Assembly: GCA_000787465.1 (NCBI GenBank)
Contig: JSYX01000352.1
Span: 1 to 36,273, forward strand
Reading direction: 5' to 3'
Length of the DNA: 36,273 nt
Origin: Thermomucor indicae-seudaticae
Taxonomy: Eukaryota > Mucoromycota > Mucoromycetes > Mucorales > Lichtheimiaceae
Made by a program: the position numbers and the translations under genes
The notes under the pieces: generated by a model
The model's database searches: none
Told to the model about the DNA's origin: nothing
The model's input: only the letters and a program-made list of their open reading frames with translations
In this document: positions 21,136 through 31,480 of the stretch, one piece after another
Layout: the number at the start of each line of letters is the position of its first letter
How positions within the stretch are numbered: the first letter of the stretch is position 1

Positions 21136-21880
21136 CGTTTTACACGTAAAAAGAGAGTAATGCAAGAGAAAAGGGAAAGAAACCACTGGCGCGTGGATTA
21201 TTCATTGCGCCAGGGATATGCAGGTACCATGCAGTAAATCAGATCCGCGCCCCGCAGCAAATGTGTCACAATGGACATCGACAAGCATGACCCCGCGGTC
21301 ACCCTCTCTCAGTTATCCCTACTTTCGCACGGTGCTTGCTGGAAGATCTGATACGCAACCATGGTCCAGCATAACGGGCCTGCGTTTCATCTGATAACTC
21401 GTACCGCGCGACGACAGCTTATTTGTGTCACCATGGCATGCATCCATTGAGATTATTGCGATCAAGCATCGTACCGCTTGCCCTGTTCCCCTACGTAGGC
21501 TGAGAACAGTACGCTATGAATGTTTAATCTAGAGGGTGGCCCCTCTCTATGTCTCAAATCTTACATTGTGTACATCTCCGCAGTCGGATCACGTATTGAA
21601 ACGGAAAACGCTTCTCAACGGTTAAACGCATGCTTAGACATATCAGATCAGCATCATTGGTAAAAGTATCCGATAACGCCCTAAGCGTTTGTGACACACA
21701 GGTCGCCCAATCCTCAATGTCCCGCGCATGAACAGCATATTCTTGGGTCATTTTGCCGGTCTACTCGGTCAACCAATTGCCCCAAAGACGAATACCAGGT
21801 ACAGGGCTAAAAGGCGGATTAAGCTCTATCTCTCTCTACAGCAGAAAGCTTTTTTACCTTCTTACTTTTCCCACTTTACG
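21136..21880. promoter_or_regulatory. divergent promoter region of MFS and GPI-protein genes
   Basis: About 745 bases between opposed ATGs. The last 50 bases before 21881 are pyrimidine-rich, a common leader style in this window. No named element can be supported. Confidence 0.4.
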
Positions 21881-22434
21881 ATGGCCCGTGTTTCTGCTTC
21901 TCTCCTCGGCTTACTCGTGGCAATTTTTGCAATTGTATCAGCGCAAACCACGGATTGCAACCCATCTTTCAACGTCACTGCAGGCCCTGACTGTATCGAA
22001 AACTGCAACAAGGTACATCATTTTTTTTCAGAAAATGAATGAACGCATCCGTTGATCTTGAAGACACGCGTTTTTAGAAAGCAGGCCAAGAGCTTTGGAG
22101 CGATTGGACCAATGATCGTAGTTCACCAAACTTCATCAAGTCCCTCAGTTATCTCTGTGGCAAGGGTACACCACAGTACACTGCTTTCATGACTTCGGCT
22201 GGCGTTTGTATGATGTCGTGCTCAACGTCCGAGCAAGATGATTTCAGTAACCGCGAATACGGACAAGTCTGCGCATGGTATAACGAGCATAAGAACGACA
22301 CATGCAACAGCACCACTGCTTCCAACGCATCGGATACTGCAACGCAGGGTTCGTCTGCTATGCGTTTACAGCCACGCCAAGAATGGCTCGTCGTGCTCTT
22401 CGGTGCTGCTGCCTTTACCTGCATCCTGATTTAG
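21881..22434 (+). CDS. small secreted Cys-rich protein with GPI-anchor-type tail (2 exons)
   Basis: Exons 21881-22012 and 22078-22434 (intron 22013-22077) give 162 residues. A clear signal peptide spans residues 1-21 (MARVSASLLGLLVAIFAIVSA). The mature part carries eight cysteines (26, 38, 42, then in YLCGK, GVCMM, MSCST, QVCAW, NDTCN) plus NxS/T sites (NVT, NDT, NST, NAS). A Ser/Thr/Asn-rich stretch is followed by a terminal hydrophobic helix (WLVVLFGAAAFTCILI) with no charged end, the pattern of a GPI-attachment signal. It is probably a plasma-membrane or cell-wall protein. The cysteine pattern is not one I can assign to a named family. Confidence 0.8.
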
Positions 22435-22917
22435 AGAAATATTTCTTCTTGCTGTTATGCTGTACTCTTAATATACAGTTATACATAGTGCCTTTGTACT
22501 TTGAATAATACTGTTTTGTACTGAGTTATCATAAAAAGAAGTATGGCCCTGGTAAACATTTAATTAATTAATACCGAAAACGAGTAGAGATTGATTTGTC
22601 GATACCCGGTAGCATGGTTTCACTACAAAAATACATGAAAGAAACTAGGTTAATTATGCAAGCACGAAACAAAGTATTAGCATGTTATCTGAAGGCCTAT
22701 AACATGTGGAAGGATAACAACCAGAGCCACATTTAATCAAACTAAAATGCGATATGGTGACGTTGCAATAATGTGAAGTAAATCAAATGACACCGGAATG
22801 TACAAGCGAAGAACATGTAAAAATGTGATGGATTAGGATTGAGGAACAGATGTTTGCAGGTATAATGATAGTGCGACTGCATAGGTCCCACATATGGGAG
22901 ACCTACAGATGCCCACA
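22435..22917. other. convergent intergenic region
   Basis: AT-rich 3' flanks of the GPI-protein gene (plus) and the HMG gene (minus). No gene or repeat recognised. Confidence 0.5.
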
Positions 22918-24449
22918 TCATCCTCGCCGTGCCATGTGCGGTGTAGCAGCAAAGATAGCAGCAACATCTGCTGCAGCAGGTATTTCGTCTGGTACGGAAC
23001 TCATGGCAGGTAAAGGAGAAGAGTGCAGAATGGCACTCGGACTATTCGGAACGGAAAGCGATTGCTGATCCACAGAATGATCGCGATTAATGCTGTTATC
23101 AGGTATCGGTGACAATTGCGGCTGGTCGTTACTACTGGACAAAAGCAGCTTGTTGGGGTCGTTGGCTGAAGGAACAGAGATCGGTGATGATGATGATGAT
23201 GATGGTGCTGCTGTGGATGAAAGGATTCCTGTGGCGGTATTTGAGGAGGAGGAGGAGGAGGCAGAGGCAGCAGCTGCAGCAGCCGCGGCCACGGCAGCCG
23301 CTGCCGCCGCCGCCGCTGCCGCTCTGTATTTTTGCCTGGTTCCTCGACCCATGGGCTGATCATGTTGCGCCGCATAGATTTGCATCTCTCGTGCGTACCG
23401 TGCCTTGTCTGCCTGAGCCTTCGTATGCCAGGGCATTCTCTCCTCTTCAGTCATTGTATTCCAACGATCCGCACATAATTTGCTGATCTGACCCACAGTA
23501 GAGCCTGGATACGTTTGCATCGTTTCCGGACGTACTTCGGTCAAGAACCACATGTACGCTGATAATGGGTGTTTAGGTGCTGCTGGGTTTTTGTCACGTC
23601 GCTGCCGTTTCCGCCGTGTGGGTTGTTTGCTGGATCCGTCACTGTTTGTTGTGCCATCTACCAAGCAACCACCTTCCCCTGACGACCCTGGCGTGCTCTT
23701 GCGACTACTGTTGTCAGTAGTTGAACTATTCTGTTGTTGCTGTGCTGCCAAGGCTTTTCGGCGTTTCTTCTCGTAATGTCCAGCTCTCGCTAATTCCATC
23801 TTGGAGCGACGAATGTACATGGAATTAGGATGCATAGCTCGCTGAGCCTCCTTGATATTGTTAGCTTCGGTTACGTAGCGTTCTTTCTCTGTTTTGCTTA
23901 ATTTCTTCCAGCGCTCGGAAATCTCCTTGCTAATTTCTGCCACCTTCAATGTCGGATTGGATTCTTTCAAATGTTTACGCAATTCCTTGTTGAATAGCAG
24001 ATAAGCGTTGGGAGGTCGGATAACTCGTACAGGAGGCGGCGCATCCGTCGAAACGTCTTGCGAGGAAGCTTTTGGTTTTGATTTGTTATTGTTCACAGAG
24101 ACTGCGTGATCGTTTACATTCTTTGCGACGTCAATAGTAGGCTGATACAATTGGGGCGGCTGAATGGCAGCTGGTAAAATGGGAAACGGTGCATAAGAGG
24201 TCGATAGGTTTTGATAGGCTGTCGGATCTTGCAGATGCGCATGCTGCAATGCCGAGTTTTGAAGTTGAGGGTTGTGCAGAACAGCACTGTCGATGGTCTG
24301 CGCCTGCGACAAATCCGCGTAGGACAGACTAAAAGGGATGTTCTCGTGGAAGTTATCTATATAGACAAAGTATTACTAAACGAACCAAGGCTAACAAGAG
24401 CGGATGGATAATCCTCCGCTGTTATCCAAAAATGCAATAACTCACTCAT
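22918..24449 (-). CDS. two-HMG-box DNA-binding protein with Ala/Ser tracts (2 exons)
   Basis: Exon 1 is 24446-24449 (ATG plus one base), exon 2 is 22918-24356; the product is 480 residues. Exon 2 is open upstream of the first box but has no usable ATG, and ATGA followed by gtgagt joins in phase to give MNNFHENIPFSLSYADLS. Box 1 at about 110-180 (IRPPNAYLLFNKELRK, KEISERWKKLSKTEK) resembles sequence-specific MATA/Ste11-type boxes. Box 2 at about 260-330 (APKHPLSAYMWFLTEVRPE, LCADRWNTMTEEER) resembles Nhp6-type architectural boxes, and a basic arm (RRKRQRRDK) precedes it. The C-terminus has an alanine tract encoded by GCN repeats and serine runs encoded partly by a GAT repeat on the plus strand (about 23184-23213). 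A nuclear role in transcription is inferred; targets are unknown. Confidence 0.87.
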
Positions 24450-24592
24450 TTAAACAGTGTATCTTGTTCCGGTCTTTGCAAAAATGGCCCGGCATTAAAA
24501 AGTTTCGAAGATAGAGGAGAAAAAAGAACAAAAAGTCGGTTTCAAATGAAACCAGAAAACCCGCAAAACGTCATCTCTCTTGTATCGGCCAA

Positions 24593-27500
24593 TCAGACTG
24601 CGGCACTTTCGTCCGCCACCTTCGCCACGGTGTCAACGCCTGGTGACGGATGTCTTGGCGGCACCGAGTCATCATCGTCCTCATCAGCATCTCCTATTGC
24701 AAATGAAGTAGAAGGAGCTAACTTTGATGGATCGCTATTTACATTCTGTAGCAACACAGCATCAAATGTCTCCGGTTCGGGTTTCGCTTGTATCGGCTCA
24801 GGCTTGCTCTCTGGTTCTGGTGGAACAGGCGGGAAAAGTCGTTGATATTGAGCAATCGCAGCTGTCAACCTGTCATTTACACTTAGAAGTTGCGCTGCAT
24901 AGAATTTGTTCACATGAGCACAAACAAATACTTATGCTTTTGGTCCTGTTTGTTTGCTTACCAAGCTGATCTGTGTCTGTAACTCTGTGGATATTGTCGC
25001 TGATCAAAATTTGTGATTTCTTGCATTGACTGTACACTTGCTGTAGTGTAAGAATAAGAATAAGCAACCCAGTATTTGAGAACTCCAAAGAACAAATTAC
25101 CGTAATAGCATCTCCGGGTATTGGAATGATGTCTTCTATATCGTCCAGCTGATCTGCTTCTGCTGAGAGCATCTCCTCAAACAAGTCCACTTGGCTAGTC
25201 GCCAGGTCAATGATACCGGGTTCTGCCAATATCTTTTTCGCTTCTTGCTCTTGTGCTCTTTGGACTCCCGAGTTGTTCAGAGCTAGTTTGTTTGCTTTAC
25301 TTATCTTGCCACGAGTAACAGCGGCCAGCCGCTCTTGCAGTGAAAGTCGCGCAGTTGCTTGTGTTCGAGTGACCATCGCATTTGGGTCGAAAGCGCTTAA
25401 AGACCCACTACGGCGCAGAGGAGGAGGCTGCTCCTGGGCTGAGCAGTCAGCAGAGTTTTGAGCATTTCGCGTGCAGGCAGCAACAATATCGCTCTGGACC
25501 TTGGCCATATCACGATCGTTAGGCTTTCAAACGTATCCTTCGTTAGCTGAAGCTTCCGCTGCAATGATTCATGCCCATAATTACCGGCACATTAACATCC
25601 AAAAATGTTAACGTATGGTTGATTCGAACAGACGCTGACAAGGCCATCAAACCAGCTAGGTCTATATCCAAGTTTCTTGACAAGTCTAAGCGAGTAAGCG
25701 ATCTATTTTCAGGTATACATTCTGCCAATCCAACCGCGGCTATTCGTAGGAAAATTAGAGCTCACAGTAAGCAGCCGTTCACCATTAGAGTAAGTGATAT
25801 TTACCTTCTGAATCCAAACCGGTCGCTTCCAAATAAAGCTCTTTTAACGATCTATTTACATATAATGCTTGCTTAATCGCCATCATCTATCGAGTTACGT
25901 ATGAGAAAAGCCCATCGTGTTTTCCGTCAGTCTTTGGCCAACTAACCCCTTCTGTTGTCGGATGATTTAACCCGTTAAGACTCATATCCAATTTGATCAA
26001 TGAGTCATTGTATTTCTAGTAGGCCCCATGTTAACGTTCCTTGAAAGCTTCTATCACGGCATACGAACTCACCAGTGCTTCGCCGACGAGTGCACAGCCT
26101 TTTGAGTCTAGTTTACACTCCCGCATAGAGAGAGTTTGTAATCTTTGATTTCGGCGAAGGGCTTGCGCTATATACTGTATGCCCTGACGAATGTCGTTGT
26201 GATCAATATAAAGTCGCGATAATCCTCGGCTTCCGTGCTTTTCATCGTAATCCCGTAGCATGACGCCCAGCCAGAGGGCGCCTTGGTGGTTTATTCGGTT
26301 GTTTCGTAAGGACAAAATTTCCAGGCACGCAGAACGACGGACTCCAGACGTTAGAATTTCAATCATTGGCGATTTCAGTTGACAATTATCAAGAATAAGT
26401 TCTTTTAAAGAAGGTGCTGTTGGATTAGTAGGCGTAGTAATAATGGCTTGTGAGAGGTATTGGATGGCCTTCTTGTCGAGGTTCGTGTAGGATAAATCGA
26501 GATATCGAAGTTTAGATGACTAAGAAAAAAAAGAACAGAGTAAGTACTAGGGGTGAACAAGCATCGGCCTTGTGCTGAGGATGGTCATACTCCTTTAATG
26601 TAGATGGCAATATACTTGAAACCGTTTGTTTTTAGCTTTTTGTTAGACGCCAGACTCAAGTGCTGCAGTCCGTCGTTTAAAAGCAACGAGTGTAAAAGTA
26701 TCTTGATTGCCTAGAATAGAAAACAATACGTTACTTTTTGCAGCCCTAACTTAATTCACATTGCATTATCAACTCACATCGTCTTCCAGACCACAGTTGT
26801 CCAGCACCAGCTTTTCTAAACCGAATTGAAGCCCCAGAACGTCGGCGATGGGCTCCACGGCTCGCCGGGTCATCGGTTGGTTAGAGAGATCCAAATGCGT
26901 TAAGGTCGACAGATGCTGATGTGCCTATAGAGAACCGCGCAATCTCTGTCAACTATCCCCACTTGTCTCTCTCTCGCAAGAAAGCGCATGCTTACATTGA
27001 GACTAGCGATAAACGCGGTCATCATCGGTTCTTCTTTATTTTGGCATGCCGTTTCATAAATCTCAAAAAGCTGCCTCGGTGTCGTGACCTTGGATTCCAT
27101 CATTATCTCTGACGCTGCTGACTGTTCGTCAGACTTTGGTGGCACTGTATTGTTGCTGTTGCCGGCTAGAAGCAATGCGGCTGCATCTTCCGGAAGTTCC
27201 GGAGCGTCTCCGGAGGAGGCCGTACTTGGCTCTTCGTCCGAAGAAGCTTGGTTTTGATACGGATAATATTCTGTCGTAAGCTGGCCGACCGAAAAGCGTA
27301 CGCGTTTCAGTTCGTCTGGCGCAAGATCCTCATCGTTTATGCCGGTCTTGTTTTCCAATAGAGATGATGTCCCAAAAGAATTGATGCTACTGGCATCGCT
27401 GTTGGAATTTGGAGCATTGTTGATGAACCTGCGAAAGTTTAAAAGACTCAACGGACGAGACGAAATGGGTTGGTGCTGAGGTGGTTGCGATAAAGGTTCC

Positions 27501-27727
27501 TGCTGTTGATGGAGCGCTGCATTATTACTATTACTGTCCGTTGTCGCCAATTCACTGTTGTCTAACGAGAAGCTCGCGGAAGCCGACGATAGCCGGGAAT
27601 TGAGGCTAGAAAACCAAGACGTGGAATTACGGGTTAAACGGTTTTTATGCTTTAAAATGCTCTTGGTTGGCTTGCAGCTAGGGTCGTATGCAAACGGCGG
27701 ATGATTCACAGGAGCAAATGAAGACAT
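24593..27727 (-). CDS. PPP1R37-like leucine-rich-repeat protein (9 exons)
   Basis: Exons 26996-27727, 26778-26924, 26591-26710, 26073-26519, 25805-25871, 25585-25739, 25101-25523, 24962-25040, 24593-24894 are all in phase and give 823 residues. N-terminus: KPTKSILKHKNR, then a disordered Ser/Gln-rich stretch, then KRVRF at 141-145, an RVxF-type PP1-docking motif placed as in animal PPP1R37. RNI-type leucine-rich repeats occupy about 245-556 (LTHLDLSNQPMTRRAV, LSLRNNRINHQGALWLGVML, LTRLDLSRNLDIDLAGLMAL). Residues 557-697 are a linker (PNDRDMAKVQSDIVAAC onward). Residues 698-745 form a helical segment (QVYSQCKKSQILISDNIHRV, LLSVNDRLTAAIAQYQ) resembling a GAT domain, followed by a Pro/Glu-rich end. 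The ATG at 25508 is internal, not a separate gene. The role is probably a PP1 regulatory scaffold (inference). Confidence 0.87.
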
Positions 27728-28144
27728 TAATGTAAACGGTATATAAGGTAAACTATTTTGAAAAGGAGTTGCTATGTGCTTGCTTTTGCTGAGTACATAA
27801 AACAAGGTTTTCGGAATGGGTTTTCTCGGTCTGACATTTGGAGTGCATGGTGTCTTACTGTCTCTGTTGCTAGGGTCTTTGCACGGCACTAGAGAGTCTT
27901 TACTGATGATGGTTACTTTTTATTCCTGCTTCTGGACAAAGGTCTTTCTTTCGAAGAATACCCATGGAGTAACGCTGGTCGCTTCTTCGGAACTCGCAGT
28001 GTAGTTACCATATCACGGCTAATCTATGGACGATTGTTTATTGTGAAAAGACATTGCATCCTTCTTTAAGTGATAGACAATGTGGTTTGGTTCTTGAACA
28101 AAGATAAAGCAAACAGCGCAAACGGCAGCAAAGACATTATGCCT
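27728..28144. promoter_or_regulatory. 5' flank of the LRR gene / 3' flank of the CsbD-like gene
   Basis: About 420 bases between two minus-strand genes. The reading frame of the LRR gene stays open upstream of 27727 to a GTG but has no further ATG. No element can be named. Confidence 0.4.
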
Positions 28145-28381
28145 TTACTTGTTACCGCCGGTTATCGAATCCATCATTCCCTTTACAGCATCTTGCGTCT
28201 TTTCAGCGATTCCTTTCACAAAGCCAGTGACATTGGCCGCCATTTCCTGAGCTTGGCCTTGACCATGTTGGGCTTGACCTTCGGCTCGCAAGCGTTCATT
28301 GCCAACCACGTCGCCGGCCGTTTCCTTCACAGTGCCGGCAGCTTTATCCATCTTCGCATCAGTTTTGCTTGGGCTGTCCAT
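28145..28381 (-). CDS. CsbD-like stress-response protein
   Basis: A single ATG-started exon of 78 codons. It contains KMDKAAGTVKETAGDVVGN followed by EGQAQHGQGQAQ, the hallmark of the CsbD family (small, hydrophilic, repeat-like KxxGxxKExxGxxxG proteins), and a C-terminal amphipathic stretch (GFVKGIAEKTQDAVKGMMDS). CsbD proteins are general-stress induced in bacteria. In filamentous fungi homologues are abundant in spores and under stress; the biochemical role is unknown. Full length is typical. No intron is needed. Confidence 0.88.
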   Translation of the reverse strand: MDSPSKTDAKMDKAAGTVKETAGDVVGNERLRAEGQAQHGQGQAQEMAANVTGFVKGIAEKTQDAVKGMMDSITGGNK

Positions 28382-28996
28382 ATTTGCGTAACAGAGAGAG
28401 AAATAAAACGTAGAAACAGCAATCTTGGGGTCGTCCTCACGGTTTTTATGTCTTCTATCACCCCTGCTTTATTTCGAAGAAACAAACCCTTGTCTTAGCT
28501 AATACTGTTTTTGGGATACTGAGCACAAGAGGCGTTTCACGAGCCGCGCAAACGTTCAGAGAAATTAGTAGGCTTGCTTACTGAGAACAATCGAACGATA
28601 TAGCTTACCAACAAAGTGTATAATATCTGAATTTCTCAATTAAGAAAAACTGCATTCGTAGCAGCGACTTGCAGTGGCTCCCCCGCCTATTGCAACGTCT
28701 TGATTCCTGGAATTTTGTTGCAATAGATTCAGTTTCCAACTGATCGCATCCAGCTCTTGCAATGGCAATTTTTGTAGCAGAAAGTCGACGCGTTTAGAGG
28801 TGTACGAGTCCCGCTTTTCCACTGGGAATAGCTGTTGTCAGATATCAGTAATCGTTTAGTAATAGATCCATTATTAGTCATTGTTTTTTAGTAATTGCCA
28901 TGTCCATTGAACGAATGAGTGAATAATAAAAGGGATATGGTGCCGTGCATAAAGCAAGTTTGTCTTCTATTCCAGTCAACTGCCTTTTCAATTACA
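28382..28996. other. intergenic, with a short copy of the Fanzor-relic 3' end
   Basis: Contains the CsbD-gene promoter. A 25-nt segment at 28672-28696 matches 22 of 25 bases of the reverse complement of 29678-29702, inside the Fanzor-like relic. The minus-strand frame at 28640-28822 starts with GTG and is coil-like (LLQKLPLQELDAISWKLNLL), not assignable. Confidence 0.4.
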
Positions 28997-29570
28997 ATGC
29001 CTCCAAAGTTCAAAGGATTAAATAAAGAACAAGAAGACGCACTTCTAGTTAAAACAAGGAATAAACTTAATCTGACATTAGAACAACTCGCAGAATGGTT
29101 GAAGAAGGAATATCATCGAGAGACAGCACCAAACGAGTCGAGCATTTCTCGTTGCCCAAGCTCAAACGTGACGCAATCGAATATGCAGGCGAGAACAGCT
29201 CTTTATTAAAGACACAAAATACTGGCGGGTTGTCGGTACGTTGCATTTGTGACAATACAGTACAGGCAAGAATTCTAGGAACTTACATGTGCATTATCTT
29301 CCAGTAGTATGTGGAAAGAGCTCTGTATATTTGGAGGACTGAATTTCAGGAGTGTAATATCCCATCGAACTGGAACATTATTGTTCAAGCAGGCAAAGTC
29401 ATTGCAAAAAAAAGCTGGATTATCCTGATGGCGTCTTCAAGGGTAGCAATGGCTGGAAACAACGTTTCAAGAATCGCATCAATCTTTCAATGTGTAAGGT
29501 CAACGGTGAATCAGGTGGAGAAAAAATTGACCACTCCTTTAAAGGAATAAACGAATATTATTGGGTCTAG
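28997..29570 (+). pseudogene. pogo/Tigger-type transposase N-terminus with CENP-B-like HTH, frameshifted
   Basis: The ATG at 28997 opens MPPKFKGLNKEQEDALLVKT with LTLEQLAEWLKKEYHRE and SSISR, the first helix-turn-helix of pogo/CENP-B-like transposases. The frame then shifts by one base. Further on come VERALYIWRTEFQECNIPSN, VQAGKVIAKK and, after another shift in an A8 run near 29407, LDYPDGVFKGSNGWKQRFKN and CKVNGESGG. These match the second (CENPB-type) HTH in order and spacing. There is no DDE catalytic domain; the frame ends at a TAG near 29570. A short intron ending at ccagtag before the second HTH is possible. It is a dead fragment rather than a domesticated protein. Confidence 0.6.
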
Positions 29571-29662
29571 GTTTCAAATTGATATAGTCCGCCATTGCAA
29601 CATGGAGTTGACGGCGTTGCGGATTGCGGAAGGCCGGGGTGTTGCGATGGCCTTAAGCGTTT

Positions 29663-30730
29663 TCAGCAATGGCCGTGGTTGCAATAGGCGGGGTGCCCAC
29701 TGTATGGGCGTCTGAAGACGGCGGGGCGGCCTTGGCTGGCCCAGACCGACGCTGCTATCCAAAATATGTTCTTGCTGGCGTTCACATCTCTGTGCCAAAG
29801 TGTCACAGTTTTTGCAGACGAAGACACTGCGGTGCTCGATGTGATCGTCCGTGGCAACTTTTTCCAGCGTTCTCTGATGACAGTTATTACAAACCTAAAG
29901 AAACTGTATGGTTATGTCAGGCATGTCTTTCGAGAATTGCAGCTTACCTGGGAAGTCAGGTATTCATGAACTGTGACTCCCAGTTCTTTCCCGTCTTTTG
30001 ATCTCTCACCAGACAAGGTTGACGATCCCTACTCGGTATCCTTTTATATTGCTGCTATTTTTTGATCCGAACATGGCATCGCCGAAAACAACAAGAGGCA
30101 TCTTGCGACTTTCTGCAAACTTGGCAGGTTTCCAGCGCTGTGGTCCCGGGCCTTGCAGAGTATACGTGGAGCGTCCCGAGGATGTAGGCGGTGTTTCGTT
30201 TCTGCGGAAAAGATTGACCATAAGAATAAAGCTTTTGGCCCATTCACATTTGCTTACTTTTGCCTTTTCCGCTTCTTTGCTCTCTTCTTTTTCCTTCGTT
30301 TCCGGTTTCTCTTTGTATTTTTTCGTTTGCGGCTATTGTACTTCTTGCCTCCGTTAATCAGCACGTTATAGAGTTTGGTCCGTCCGTCTGTCACGCTTTT
30401 CGGTCAAAATTTTATCCGATGCATGAAGGTGGATTCGTAGACCGAATCTGCGAACGCTCGCCGTAGTGTGTCGTTGAGCTGCAGCGGGGCAACGGACTGA
30501 GAATAGAGTTGGCATTAACGGTCTGGTCTCGCTTCGATGATCGACCTCGCTTCTTTTCGGACCCGAGCTGCTCAGCTGACTTCCTTTTTCTTCCGGCTTC
30601 GTGGACCAAGTTAGCATCCTGTAAATTGACGTGTTTGGTTTTCACCGGACCTGCGATTTTTACGTTCACGGGATCTCGCTGTGCTATGGCCACTTCCTCC
30701 ACAGCTCGAACATGTTACTGCTGTAACTTG
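29663..30730 (-). pseudogene. degraded Fanzor-like (eukaryotic TnpB relative) nuclease gene
   Basis: Reading on the minus strand: a CxxC knuckle (TCSSCGGSGH, near 30710); a Lys/Arg-rich middle; LRRAFADSVYESTFMHRIKF (about 30470-30410); ESRKMPLVVFGDAMFGS with KGYRVGIVNLVW; an in-frame TGA and a frameshift; and VTVHEYLTSQ. A probable intron (gtaagc to tttag) follows, then VCNNC and VFVCKNC, then after a one-base shift TLWHRDVNASKNIFWIA, ending GRPAVFRRP and a stop at 29663. The order GDxxFG-like strand, EYxTS, two CxxC pairs of a zinc ribbon and the terminal RDVNAxxNI with its RuvC-III aspartate is that of TnpB/Fanzor proteins. At least one stop and several shifts make it non-functional. Fanzors are RNA-guided endonucleases carried by transposons. 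The family call is from motifs only. Confidence 0.6.
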
Positions 30731-31480
30731 TGTATATATCAGTTTATGCACGTTCACTCCTCTATATCCTATGTAACTATTTGCCTTGCTTGAGTGCTTG
30801 CTGTAGTTGATATTCCTGAAATTTGTACAGTTCTTAGCGTTGCAAGTGATGAGAAAAACAAGGCATGGCAAAGAGAGGAGATAACGTCCAACGTCAACCA
30901 AAAACAAAAAAAGAAGCAAGAAAAGCAAACTCAAAGCATGCAAATTTATCGGCAGTGCCGAGTGTTCCACTCTGATACCCATTTCCATAAATGGCTCGTA
31001 CTGCTGCAAGCTCTTCAATTGCCTAAGCTCATTGTGCATTAAGAGCGATATGCATACAGTCGAGATCTTCATACGCCAACTGCTAAATACGCATATCAAC
31101 TGTTTTCTTCTTTTCTATCCGTACAGGACGCCTCTGCTGGGTTCTTTCGCCGACTAAAGCTCTCGATGGAATGTACACAGTAATCTAGATCATGATGACA
31201 CCTCTGCTTAGAACAGTGCATAGGGAAGCAGTTGTGGTCGGCTTCTTCACACCGTCTATCACCCTGGATGGGGTTGAGTTGCGGTTCCCTGCTCATGCAC
31301 AGGGATACGTGTGATAAGTGTCACAACAACGTATTACAATGATGAGCAAAGGAAGAGATATCTAATTTTGAAAGGATACTGTATGTATGATTGCGCTCAA
31401 CAATTGCTTCAAAATAAAGAGGTCGTCCGGTATTCTGAGTTCAATTGCGCTGCACACTTCCGCGTACGTCCTTTGCAGAA
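30731..31480. other. intergenic / VTA1 5' flank
   Basis: Contains the VTA1 promoter. On the minus strand an ATG frame at 31096-31296 encodes a Cys/His-rich 66-residue peptide (CEEADHNCFPMHCSKQRCHH) of unknown meaning, possibly chance or transposon-derived. Confidence 0.35.

Noticed and set aside
22918..24449. A sex-locus HMG gene (SexM/SexP)
   Set aside because: Mucoromycete sex genes encode a single HMG box and lie between a triose-phosphate transporter and an RNA helicase gene; here there are two boxes and different neighbours.
24593..25508. A separate small gene with a GAT-like domain starting at the ATG at 25508
   Set aside because: An intron (25524-25584) joins it in phase to the LRR exons; the sequence before the ATG (PNDRD) continues the LRR protein as in homologues.
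28640..28822. A coil-like 60-codon minus-strand frame
   Set aside because: It starts with GTG, has no clear splice partner and overlaps the short Fanzor-like repeat.
31096..31296. Cys/His-rich 66-residue protein
   Set aside because: It has an ATG but no conserved spacing that I can match to a zinc finger and lies in transposon-rich DNA; support is too weak to call a gene.
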